In this document: positions 12,743 to 22,889 of the stretch, piece by piece
How positions within the stretch are numbered: the first letter of the stretch is position 1
Layout of the letters: the number at the start of each line of letters is the position of its first letter
From: Saccoglossus kowalevskii
Taxonomy: Eukaryota; Hemichordata; Enteropneusta; Harrimaniidae
DNA length: 34,945 nucleotides
Assembly (NCBI RefSeq): GCF_000003605.2
Contig: NW_003148769.1
Span: forward strand, 986,550-1,021,494
Reading direction: 5' to 3'
The notes under the pieces: generated by a model
Database searches by the model: none
What the model was told of the DNA's origin: nothing
What the model saw: the letters and a program-made list of their open reading frames with translations, nothing else
Program-made: the position numbers and the translations under genes

Positions 12743-14441
12743 TCATTTGTTTGATTATTGACTGATTGAAATCAACAACAATACTATCATACAATAAACT
12801 GCGCACACAATCAGAACCGTAGCTCTAGTAGTATCTATTGCATGTTTATGTAATTATTGTATATTTGAAGAGGTCGTTACTTTGTTTTTAAGTTACATAT
12901 AACATAAGAGTTATGCAAATGTCTCCTGGTATTAACTTTAGTACCAATTCATGCCGTGACATCAGTTTATAGCACAAACAACTATTCCATCCTACTCATG
13001 TGTGTTTGATCAAGTGTGGTAGTTATCTTCCTAAAGTTAATGGGTCATTTTGCTCATCTTACATTAGACCACACACAGTAACACGTAGACATCGCCATTC
13101 ATGAAAATAGTTATTATTTAATTAAGAATTGTTTTTTTAACTAACTAAACAAACTGAACATGTAACTATAGCAATGTGTGTGTTTGGTAAGGTACAATGT
13201 ATGTAGGTGAATAGGAATTTGTGCATCTTTTCAATGTTTGTTCATAGATAGATTTTGTAGTTCTCAAAAAGCTACTACAAAGTGACAGTTTCAGTACTGC
13301 AGCATAGCTGATAACCTAGTAACGGCTCGGATCGCGAATCAACCACTCGGTTATTCCGCAGTTTATAACAAAAAATGTATGATACATGTACAGCAGCATT
13401 CCTCGGCATTCCGCCTATGTGACAATATATACACGTTGATATAATTACTTGTTTTATGCATCATAGTGAGTGTGGTAATAACAAATTATTGTCGCACTAC
13501 CCCGTGTGGCTACCTTAATTTAGGTATACTTTATGAAAACGTTTGTTGCAAATAGGACAGAGTAGATTGAGGTCTGTTCTGTCGATCTCATTAATACGTT
13601 ATGTATTAATAACATGTTTAATATTTCTTTCAATGCCTGATGAATTATAGTGAAATCGTGTGTCCTTGTTCTGAATATTGAGATGTTACTATAATTATAT
13701 GAGTTTATCTCGTGATATCACTCACATAGCCCATGTTGCAATGAGCATCCGCCACCTCTATGACTAGTCTATATCATATTATAATCTGTTTATCATATCC
13801 CCAAATCGGATTGCCAACAAGACAGAGAAATTATTTTCTGGAAAGCTTACAATTTTTATTATAATTCACGTGCTACTTTATGCTAATTTACATGAAAGGC
13901 TTTTGATGATCATCGGAATTATTTTCTCTCTTAGCAATATATTTTCAAAATTAATTTTTCTTCAACATAATACATCCGGTTCGTGATTGTTTTTAGTTAT
14001 TGTTATCAATTCTGAAATTATAACATTCCAGTGACAATTCACATAACAATCTATTTTTAATTCTACCTACTAAGTAAGGTGTATATTCATTTAAAGTTAT
14101 TTACATCTGATGCTTTTTTTTATAAAGAGTGCATAACTCAACGAATGTAGTATTTGTGTAAATAAAAAAAATTGAAGAACTGAATCCATATCAATACCTG
14201 TAATAATTTTTTTTTTTAATCGGATCATTTATCATTTGTCTGTATTCTTCTTCTGTATTATATCTATAGCATATCATATCTGTCCATTATATTTATCGCT
14301 ATATTCACATTATACTGTTAGTTTGACTATTTCTGCATTATGTTGGCACATAATATCGAGAGAAAATTACAATTGAGAATGATACATATGTTAATTATAT
14401 GAACTTGATAATGACCTGAGATTGTAGTTGTCAAATTAATT

Positions 14442-14473
14442 GTTTTCTATGTATCCAGTTTTCTATGTATTTC
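14442..14473 (+). repeat. 16-bp tandem duplication
   Basis: GTTTTCTATGTATCCA is followed directly by GTTTTCTATGTATTTC. It is a local duplication with no evident function. Confidence 0.75.
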
Positions 14474-17199
14474 CATTTTACCTGGAAAACGAAGACGGAA
14501 ATAGTAAAACCAATTACATACATCCGACTTACAGAGCGGATCTCTAGCTAAAATTAACCATGAGTGGTTCAAGAATATGACATGCATTAGTTTGCTCTGA
14601 CAATCTTTGTAACTGAAGTACTAGAGACATGAAATGGAAAATCAGCGTTTCCATTACTCGCAGCGTATTTTTGAACAATTGTGACGTCTAACATTTAACA
14701 CATTATATTAACCTATCGGAAAACGATAATAAGAGTTTCATAGAAACTGCGGTGTTGTTATCTTTTTAACTTCATGTAATATCGAATGCAACACTAATTT
14801 CAATCACATTAAAATAATATAAAAACCTCATTGAATTATCCTTTCCTATCTGCACAATGCAGGCTATTTGTTAAAAAAGAATATATGAACTTGTTTTTAT
14901 AAATTTCTACTTTAAAAGTAATAAATGTTGTATTATTTACAATTAATATAATCATAAATTTTGACCTAACCTATTACTAACATAAGGTATTTTAATCACG
15001 TGTGCCGCCTGCGTGCGAAATTCATACTTATATCACATTTGAACATTTTTTTTTTCAATTTCTCTACATGGTCATGTGATAACTGTAATGATTACTACGG
15101 GTCCACGTGTTATACTCTGGTGCAAATGAAGCTAAGTTGTGTCATTACTTGTGAAAGGTTTACTGAATATGTTAAGACCATTAAAGCATAGTGACGAGCG
15201 CGACTATCAATGCTCACTTTGGGACCTGACGCTATACATATTCTATCAAAAAATAACTGCTCGTTAAATATAACGTAGAGTCATCATTATTTGAAAATTT
15301 CCTTTTAGTTTCCTACATGTAGTTGCACACATCGTGTTGTGCTTTTGGGATTGGAATTGTTAAAGTAATGTCATATTAAAGTACATATTGAGATGCCATT
15401 TACTTGCGACGACACAACGGTTTTGACATGAAGGAAAAATGTCTAGCATGCCCTCGATTAACCTTACATTGTTATAAAAACTCTCATTAATGAGTATTTT
15501 TACTTTGTAAACTTATTTCCTGTTATACAGCCGGCATACAAAGGTTGCAATACTAAGCAGTTAAGACAGACGTGTAATATTCCCGAAGATCATCGTCGCA
15601 AACACGCATCAACTGGCGCGATTAGACTTCGAGTAAATTCGCATGGATTGGCATGTGAATTAAAATATAATTCGTAAGCGTAATTCCAAAAACATACATT
15701 TCCTCTGTCAAATTGGCAATCCGAGTTTTTCATATGAGAAAACAATTACCCATTTATAAGAAAGAAGGTGTGAAATTGCTGTAAAGGTGTGGTACAGCCA
15801 TATACAATTAAGGGCAGAAAAAAACAGATTCTGAGATTTTGAATTTTTTTTTCAAATAAATATTGCTAAAGTAGTTGTCGTGGTTGTCTCATTTGTAATT
15901 TAACATGTGTATCATAATTGAGCCATCAGAACATGCCCGGGAAACATCGATTCACCATTACAGTACATTGTCTGCCTGTTTTCCACTGCATGTTGATCAG
16001 TCAATTGATTGGATTTGAAACCTGCGGTTACGTAGTCAATAGAAATCTTGGGATGTTCACCAATCGTTCCCTGAATGTGTAATTTACAACGACAATTAAC
16101 GCGACGAGACATTTTCTTGATTGATATTTGAAGGAAATAAACATGTCTAGACATAACAAACCTTGAATTCAGACAGTGAGAATTTCGACAGTGAGAACAT
16201 ATCGGGCAGAAGTGTTGTATTTCTTTCGATGTGATAATTTGTGTCCATGCATCAGTCCTGTTGAAATAACAACTACGACATCTCACTTAATCTAAATTGA
16301 GAATAGTATTACCTACCATAAGTTCACCAGTAAATCATTCCCACAGAGTCAGGGTCAACCAGTCGCTCAAATTACAACTATACCGATTTGCATTTTCATT
16401 ATTAAGTAGTTACCCTGGTTGTTGTGATGGTAACAAGTACGTGGTCAAGTACATTCATCGTCATATAATGAATTGCCATTATATATTGGTGTGAGCATAA
16501 CATTCAGCAATTTTCGCCACCCTGCCTCAACTATAGGAAGAATGATTACGGCTGTCCTACTGTAATTTTGACAATTTTCTTTATAATATAGATATCACTC
16601 ATTTGTATTGCGCGTCTGTTTTCTATTCCGTGTGGTTAGATATTAACAACACAATTTCGTCCCTTCTGAACCGCGACGTACACAATGGTGGCGCCCTCCT
16701 TGACAAACGTTAATTGGTTTAAGAGTAATTTTCAGTTTTCTTCTCATATTTATAGTGTTGTGACCTTTTTTATCATTTCATTTCAATCATATTAAGCACT
16801 GGACAATTTTACAACGTACGTTGTAGCTAATTGATTAAAATTCATACAAATTTAAGATTCGGTAATCATATCTTACAGTTTGAAAACAGACGTAGACTCC
16901 AGTGTTGAACACAAAAATGTTCACCTGTGTAGCGCAATAACAAACATTTTCCGTCAATTGCAATTGTGTTTTGACATACTGATTGGCCAATATATATTAA
17001 AAAGGAATATTATACAGCCAAGTTCCTAATTCTAGTAGTTTATACTGAAATCCAATATTATATACGACTACACTGGTGAAACACACACCATTACGTAAAA
17101 AATGGAAGCGTGTGCGTGAAATTGATAACCGGCTTGAGTTGTCGATTCCATCTAACTGTGTGCGTTAAATCATCAACAACTTGAACTTTAACTTTATTT

Positions 17200-18130
17200 C
17201 AGGACGATCCTATATACAAAACAAAAACCTAAAATTACTCAAGAACATACGACCGTTTACGCCACATACTCCAAATAGATAAATTAACAAATTCTTTAGA
17301 ACAGAACTAGTCTTGCGTAACTCAACATGGAAACCATCGACATACAATGTTGCAAAAGATTGACTAATACTAGTGTTAACACTTCGAGATACGTTACATA
17401 ACATTCTGAATGCATTATTATAAGATACCTCGAATTTGATGAAAATCCAGCAAAGACGATAACCTAAATAGCAATATTCATTAAAACGTTTCAGGGGTTT
17501 GCCGTTAAGATACATGGTTAATGTCGCGAGAGTATATACATACAAACTGATTTTTCAAATTGATTATAATGCCAACTTGGACAAGATTATTTAAACGCTT
17601 AATAGAAGGCAACACCAATACAGGATCGAATGCATAAAATACATGATTAGTGTATATATTATTGAGACCAAAGTTTAAATTTATTAGATTAAAACGCAGC
17701 TCATCTACATAAAAATTGAATAGCAAAGGAAAAAGTATATCTTCTTGTCTTATTAGAAAGACCACAGCAGAGCCCCATTTAGCACATGTAATCATGTACA
17801 GAGGAAAACAGCGATTAATTAACGGACCAATGATTAGCACGGTAAAATGCTTTAGATGCGTCCATAACTCCTGTACATCGAAGTGTCGTGAGATTTAAAA
17901 TACTAAATAATTTCTTTGACAACATAAATACACATATCAGTCAAATATTTAGCCTTAAAACAAAATTGAAAGTCAGTTGTGGTAATATAGTTTAGGTAAA
18001 CGTAAGCAGAAATCATTATGGCCGTTACCATATTAGGGTCGTCCGATTGAAGTGTCATGCGTCGTACACATACATTCTCTGCGTTATTCATATTAATTTC
18101 ATGGCAAACTATTTCAATCACTTTTCCTAA
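17200..18130 (-). pseudogene. Decayed non-LTR retrotransposon reverse transcriptase
   Basis: This is a remnant of a LINE-type element, whose reverse transcriptase copies its own RNA at a nicked target site. On the minus strand the RT motifs appear in order but in three frames. FQFCFKAKYLTDMCIY (ending near 17924) matches the QFGFKxxxxTDMCIY block. DASKAFYRANHW starts at 17862 (motif A, DASKAFDRVNH, first Asp kept). CAKWGS and RQEDILFPLLFNFYVDEL (17697-17750) match KWGS and VRQGGILSPLLFNVYMDDL. YAFD (17625-17636) stands where the catalytic YADD should be, so one Asp is lost. NEYCYLG (17462-17482) and SYNNAFRML (17399-17425) match the YLGH and AYNNAFRML blocks of the thumb and C-terminal region. 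There are stops, at least three frame changes and an apparent deletion between YLG and AYNNAF. It is certainly inactive. The clade is not assigned. Confidence 0.88.
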
Positions 18131-18360
18131 ATTGTTACGTACAAATCCTTTTTGCGAACATGTTTCAATACATTTAGCAAATAATAGGGTTCGGTAGAAC
18201 TTTCAAAAAACCTGAATTAAAAATGATCATCACCATGGAAACGATCCATATTGCTCTTCGCACGATGATATAATTCAACACATTCATTCATATACTCGGA
18301 CAAATGTTTCAAAAACACTTCCCACTCTATACTGCACACAGATGACTGTCTATTAGAAAC
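18131..18360 (-). pseudogene. Possible upstream extension of the dead LINE
   Basis: The minus strand is open from about 18360 to 18208 and reads EWEVFLKHLSEYMNECVELY, which loosely resembles the region just before the RT domain in LINE ORF2 proteins (F..hF..L pattern). Other frames continue toward the RT block with stops. No endonuclease motif is seen. It is included only because it abuts the RT remnant on the same strand. Confidence 0.25.
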
Positions 18361-19073
18361 AAATACTTATTAAAAGCATTTTTTTGAAGCAGCACATGTC
18401 TGTGTTGTCTTCATTGTTAAGCTAACACCGAAAAATGAATGTACACACAAGCTGTTGCGTTTATTTGTACTATAACATGCAGGTTAGTCTTTGGGTTTGA
18501 ACACGTAAATTAAGTAAAAATGTGGGACGGTGATTTGGTTCAATCATTCACAGGGCACCGTCTGTTGCTTTAGAGCGCGGATTTTACGCTACTTAGTATT
18601 TACCCTATAATACCGTGTGTAATTCATATATAAACGCATGCATGTTTCTATACAGCACAATGGCTCAGTGTTTTTCTAGTTTTGTTTTGTTTTTATGAGA
18701 TAAAGAATTTCTGCACATGTCATGTTTGTTATTTTAAGCATAATATAACCAAGTAAGAGCGCATATTGTAGTACATATTGATTGGCATTCCGGATGCTTA
18801 GTTATTCGTTATCAAGTGCTTGACTCGGTTCGTGGGAGCTACAACAGCTAAATATATTGTCCTAAATCAGGGTACACTTGTAAATGACCTGCTTTTGTGA
18901 ACTGCATGCGGCCATTTTTTTCTGTAAGCAGAACTATTAAAGTACAAAATAGACCCATCGCGACTGTAGATACAATGGTATTTTATCATGATATGTGCGT
19001 ATACACTGTTTCTTGAAGACTCTTTTAAACAAGAATTTCCATGACTTATGCTTAAACAAAAGTTGATTTTTCG
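18361..19073. other. No gene recognised
   Basis: No open frame or repeat of note. No endonuclease domain of the neighbouring LINE relic was recognised here on the minus strand. Confidence 0.45.
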
Positions 19074-19165
19074 TTCACTTTGAGATCCCGCGTAATGGCG
19101 CTATGACCTTTGTTTGTCCCGTCTTTACATTAGATTTCACGCATAACGCGGGATGTCACAGTGAA
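19074..19165. mobile_element. 92-bp inverted-repeat element (MITE-like or long hairpin)
   Basis: The left arm (19074-19097) begins TTCACTTTGAGATCCCGCGT. The right arm (19142-19165), read in reverse complement, begins TTCACTGTGACATCCCGCGT. Over 24 bp the arms agree at 21 positions, including a perfect 9-bp core ATCCCGCGT/ACGCGGGAT. The 44-bp centre includes GGCGCTATGACC. Such short, terminal-inverted-repeat-only units are typical of miniature inverted-repeat transposable elements, but I found no clear target-site duplication. If transcribed it would fold into a long hairpin. The GC-rich arms stand out from the AT-rich surroundings. Confidence 0.6.
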
Positions 19166-20365
19166 TGGAAACTGGTTTATTGAGTTCCATAAACGTTTGT
19201 TGGATTTGAAATTAATGTGCAAGAGTTTTAACATGAGTACACGGTCTATCGCCCACGTTTAATATAGGACAAATTACTGAAACTGGCGTAGCATTAAAAA
19301 TAGGGTCGTAGTATCTTCCTGATTTGTTTAAAAATAAATCAAGAGAAAGACATGTATATTCGAATAGGACATGTTTTACTTTTTTCGCCCACATAATCTT
19401 TTAACTCCGTTATACGCGAAAGTATTATTATTATCTCATCTTTTGCACATATAATTTATAGCTTATATCAGAACGCTGACAATACCAACACCCCCCTGTG
19501 GCATCGTGACGTTACATAAGCGCTTCAACGCCAGAGGGCGTGACTTGCACAATAGAAGACATACCCCCTGCACTATTCACACTGTAAGAATCAGAAAACG
19601 CACATCACAAAAAAACATTTAATTTTGTGACGCCATGTAATCAACATAGCATCGTGGAGAGAATATTCAGCGATGCATGAAATGGTAGGAATTATTGAAG
19701 CTTAACACGATACTTAATCTTTGGAATTGCTCGGAAGTGGACGCATTGACCAAATAATAACATGGACTGATTGCATGATGGCGTTTCCAGTTGTTTGCAA
19801 TAAAATAGCGCTAAATCAGGGCTTCAAATAAAACAGAGGATGTACTGATTCTTTGTAAAGAAGTTTTTCTTGTTAGTTTAATAAAATGATGAGTCGCATC
19901 CATTGTTTCTGTTTACCTTTCACTCGTCTTTATTAAACCTCGCAATTATCGTAGCTCTACCCGACACACAAAGACACGGAGTCAACAATGAGAAAATCAT
20001 TTCTAGTCATACTGCCTTACATAGGCTACTGAAAAGGAAAACCAATTCGGTAACTGCCCATCGATAAAAATGTGTTATTCAATCGATTGCGCTTTATGAA
20101 CGTATACAAAGATTTGTTTTTTGTCACAAATTTGAGGAAATTAAAAAGCATTGCTGACATTATATATATCCGTTGTTTTCAACAAAAACATTGTTAAGTT
20201 TATCACCTGCGAACGTGACTTTCGCACAAAATCAGGTTAAGCAATGAAACCATAGTCGATTGTTTCACCCATAGGGGAAATCTTTTTGCCGGTAGCTCTT
20301 TTCACGTAGTCCTAGTGTAATTCAACCTCGCATGATTGAGCTCTTATTCTGTCTCGAGCAATTGT
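19166..20365. other. No gene recognised; one CpG-richer patch
   Basis: A patch at about 19487-19555 contains TGACGTTA and the imperfect palindrome ACGCCAGAGGGCGT (from 19528). The latter partly resembles a CTCF core (AGAGGGCG), but its 5' half does not fit well. No exon was identified; the open frame at 19212-19394 (minus) is judged chance. Confidence 0.4.
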
Positions 20366-20690
20366 AATTTAACTCTGCCTCTCGTCACAGTTATGGCAAT
20401 TCTGCTACGATAATCGTGATGTAACCCTCCCTACCGTGAGTATATTTTTATTTATTTATGTAATTCTTTTTTTTTTCGCGATCGTGATGTAACTTGATTT
20501 TGTCTCGCATAATCTGGTTTCATTTTTGCAGGTGGTAATGTTACAGTAATTGTGGCCCGTGTTGCCGTGGTATTATTACACTTGCATGATGATGTTGTAA
20601 TTCTGATTCACGTCTTCGTGATATATTTATTTTTTTACCCATTCTATATTTTTATTGTGACGTAATTCTGAGTCGATTGAACGTGTGTTA
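20366..20690 (+). repeat. Degenerate tandem repeat with GTGATGTAATTCTG-like core
   Basis: Variants of CGTGATGTAA followed by TTCTG or CTCTG recur: CGTGATGTAA at 20415-20424 and 20483-20492, GTTGTAATTCTGATTC near 20594, GTGACGTAATTCTGAGTC near 20657, with related pieces at 20366 and 20395. CGTGA followed by a TATTTTTATTTATTT-like tract also occurs twice. It looks like an old minisatellite with roughly 30-70 bp units. No protein is encoded. Confidence 0.6.
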
Positions 20691-22747
20691 TCATCAAAAT
20701 ACCTCATTCCTACATTTCTATATTGGCACTGTCAATGTTTGTTCGCAAGTTACATAAAAATAGTTGGAGCAAATAAATCAACTTCATTTCAGTTGTATGA
20801 ACGTATTACAATAAACAAGTGAATCTCGCTAAAAAACTGTAAGCTTGTGGCCCCATAAAGAATATAAACAGACATAATCCATGACAATAGAAGAAGCAAC
20901 ACAACATTGATTTGATTTACTAACCTAATCTATTTTAATTGAATTTAAACATATGGGTAAACATTTCAGTTTCTTTGTCCTCCACGGGGGGTGCCCGGCA
21001 ACGCCAATCTAACTACAACTAATCCAAGCTGGGCATAATTTCGCAACTACATGGGTAACCATGGAAACACGAAATTTACTATAATGCATTAACGGTTTGT
21101 GAAAGAATCTTAAAGGCCAACATGGCAATTCTATGAAAAATAAAACCATCACTACAGAGCCTTCGATCAGTGCTCAGTCTGTGCTCAAAATTCTCATCAA
21201 CTGATATTCCAACGAGGAACTAAATAGTTTATAATCACTAACACAGTGAGTTACTCCAAAAACAGAGACAAATGTTATTTTTTTCTATATGTCTGTCCTT
21301 CGGCATGAGATTAGCTATAATATTTTGAATTTAAACACTTAGTCAGAACTGATTGCAATTGAAGGCATGTTCTTTACATTATGTGCTTTATAGAAGGCCT
21401 AGGAGGTTATGTTGAAAGTTGGGTGGAGGGTGATTTCTAAGTGGCTATAAGCCACTCACCCGTTAATAACGTGTACAGAACAGAGTTGATCGATTTTGTA
21501 AGTTATTTTAGTGGTTGTTTGTAGCATGGAGCTCCATGTGCGTAGCTAGCTAACTTTGATTGTTTATTCAGAGGCACTAGCAAGCTGGTCATTGACTTTA
21601 AATTCATAAACGATGTAGGAAGATTGGTTCAGTAAACTGATTGTAATCATTGTGCCGACTTTATTATATATTAATGTAATAGACCCACAGACGGGTGACT
21701 GAATGAATAAACTTAGAGGTGAATAGATAAACGAACAATCACACTAGTAGCATTTGTTGATAGACTGTCGATGCAAATGGTCGATGTAATCTCGTTAAAA
21801 GCGTTATTCTCGTTGTGCCATTAAATAATGTTCCATTTTCTCCTAGCATCACATAACCTGTTACAAATACCATGGTTATTTATATCAGTAAAGCACTGAA
21901 CAAAATAGCAAGAATATATCATCATTTGGGAAGAAAAACTAGTCTCATAGCTCTTTCGTTCTCAACGAAATTTAAGTGACTATTGCGTTCACGGTATATT
22001 ATTCACAGGGATAACAAGCTATGACTACTTTTGTTGTATTCAATTGTTCTTCATAAAATTCCACTGCAAATGTTCAGCTTATGTCCCTCCGACGTTCTCC
22101 GACGCGGAGGAAGTTACGCAAGAGATGTTGACATTAAGATCTACTTTAATACAGCGCCCTCACCGTACTTAAGAAACAGCGGGCCGTACGCACTACAAAT
22201 CGAACAGCGCTCTATCTGTAATTACCATACAAATTGACACAATATGTGATTTTACAGATTTTTTATTCCGTGTTTACCAGCGAGGCGTATACGTATGTGT
22301 CGATCAATTAGGCCACATAAGCATATGCTATTTTCTTGATACGATATTTGTTTAATATGTTTCAAGAACATTGATGTCAGTCATTTTGTTTCATTCAACC
22401 ATTGACACAAAAACAGACACACTAACTGTCATTGTCTAAAATATTGTCATATATGTGGATTTATTATTAACGCAGATAACGTGAATGGGAGGCGGTATAA
22501 TAGAGACGTCATGTTTTCAAACCATCACCAAACATATGGTGCATTCATTGAAATCATTGCTTTGTTAAAATTGAGGCTTATATAAAATAACATTAAATAA
22601 TGTTGTTCAAACTCCAAATAATCCCAAAGTCAATGTTTGGACATGGTATTTTTTATCTGAATAGTGCAATCCCCAGTGATTAAGGGAATATGTAGATTTA
22701 GTGTGAACGCCAGTGGATTGCCCTTTTGCGGCATATTTGAAAAACAA
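20691..22747. other. No gene recognised
   Basis: Mostly AT-rich, with a short C/G-rich patch at 20982-21000. The frame at 22031-22237 is short and unrecognised. A 6-bp stem, CCTCCG/CGGAGG, sits at 22086-22110. A 7-bp inverted pair, GCAATCC (22666) and GGATTGC (22715), lies just before the YY1-like motif. Confidence 0.4.
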
Positions 22748-22762
22748 AACAAAATGGCGGAC
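22748..22762 (+). promoter_or_regulatory. YY1/TISU-like AAAATGGCGGAC motif
   Basis: CAAAATGGCGGA matches the YY1 core (AAAATGGCGG) and 10 of 12 positions of the TISU initiator-type element (SAASATGGCGGC). Such sites mark transcription and translation starts of genes with very short leaders. The ATG at 22754 would start MADYR before a weak donor (CCG|GTGTAA). No downstream exon is confirmed. Confidence 0.35.
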
Positions 22763-22850
22763 TACCGGTGTAAATGTCTATATCGTTCTCGCTGACCCGT
22801 CTCCAGTGCATACGATTGTGCATATGAGGTACACATGACTCAGCGAATTC

Positions 22851-22889
22851 AGTCTATATCAGTCTATATCTATATCTCCAGTCTATATC
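22851..22889 (+). repeat. 10-bp tandem repeat AGTCTATATC
   Basis: Two adjacent perfect copies (22851-22870), then TATATCTCC, then a third copy (22880-22889). Confidence 0.9.

Larger units (their letters stand above)
11534..17199. other. AT-rich stretch, no gene recognised
   Basis: Apart from the microsatellite and small duplications listed, nothing here is recognisable. The minus-strand frame 15912-16286 (124 codons) has a cysteine-rich part (CPICSHCRNSHC), but the Cys/His spacing does not fit a standard zinc finger. It contains a short direct repeat, GACAGTGAGAA, twice near 16172. Frames at 15000-15191 and 16297-16494 are judged to be chance. Confidence 0.45.

Noticed and set aside
15912-16286. 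124-codon minus-strand frame with a CPICSHCRNSHC cluster
   Set aside because: Cys/His spacing does not fit C2H2 or RING fingers, and there is no other motif or splice context; likely chance.
19520-19545. CTCF-like site in ACGCCAGAGGGCGT
   Set aside because: Only the AGAGGGCG half fits the consensus; the 5' half differs.
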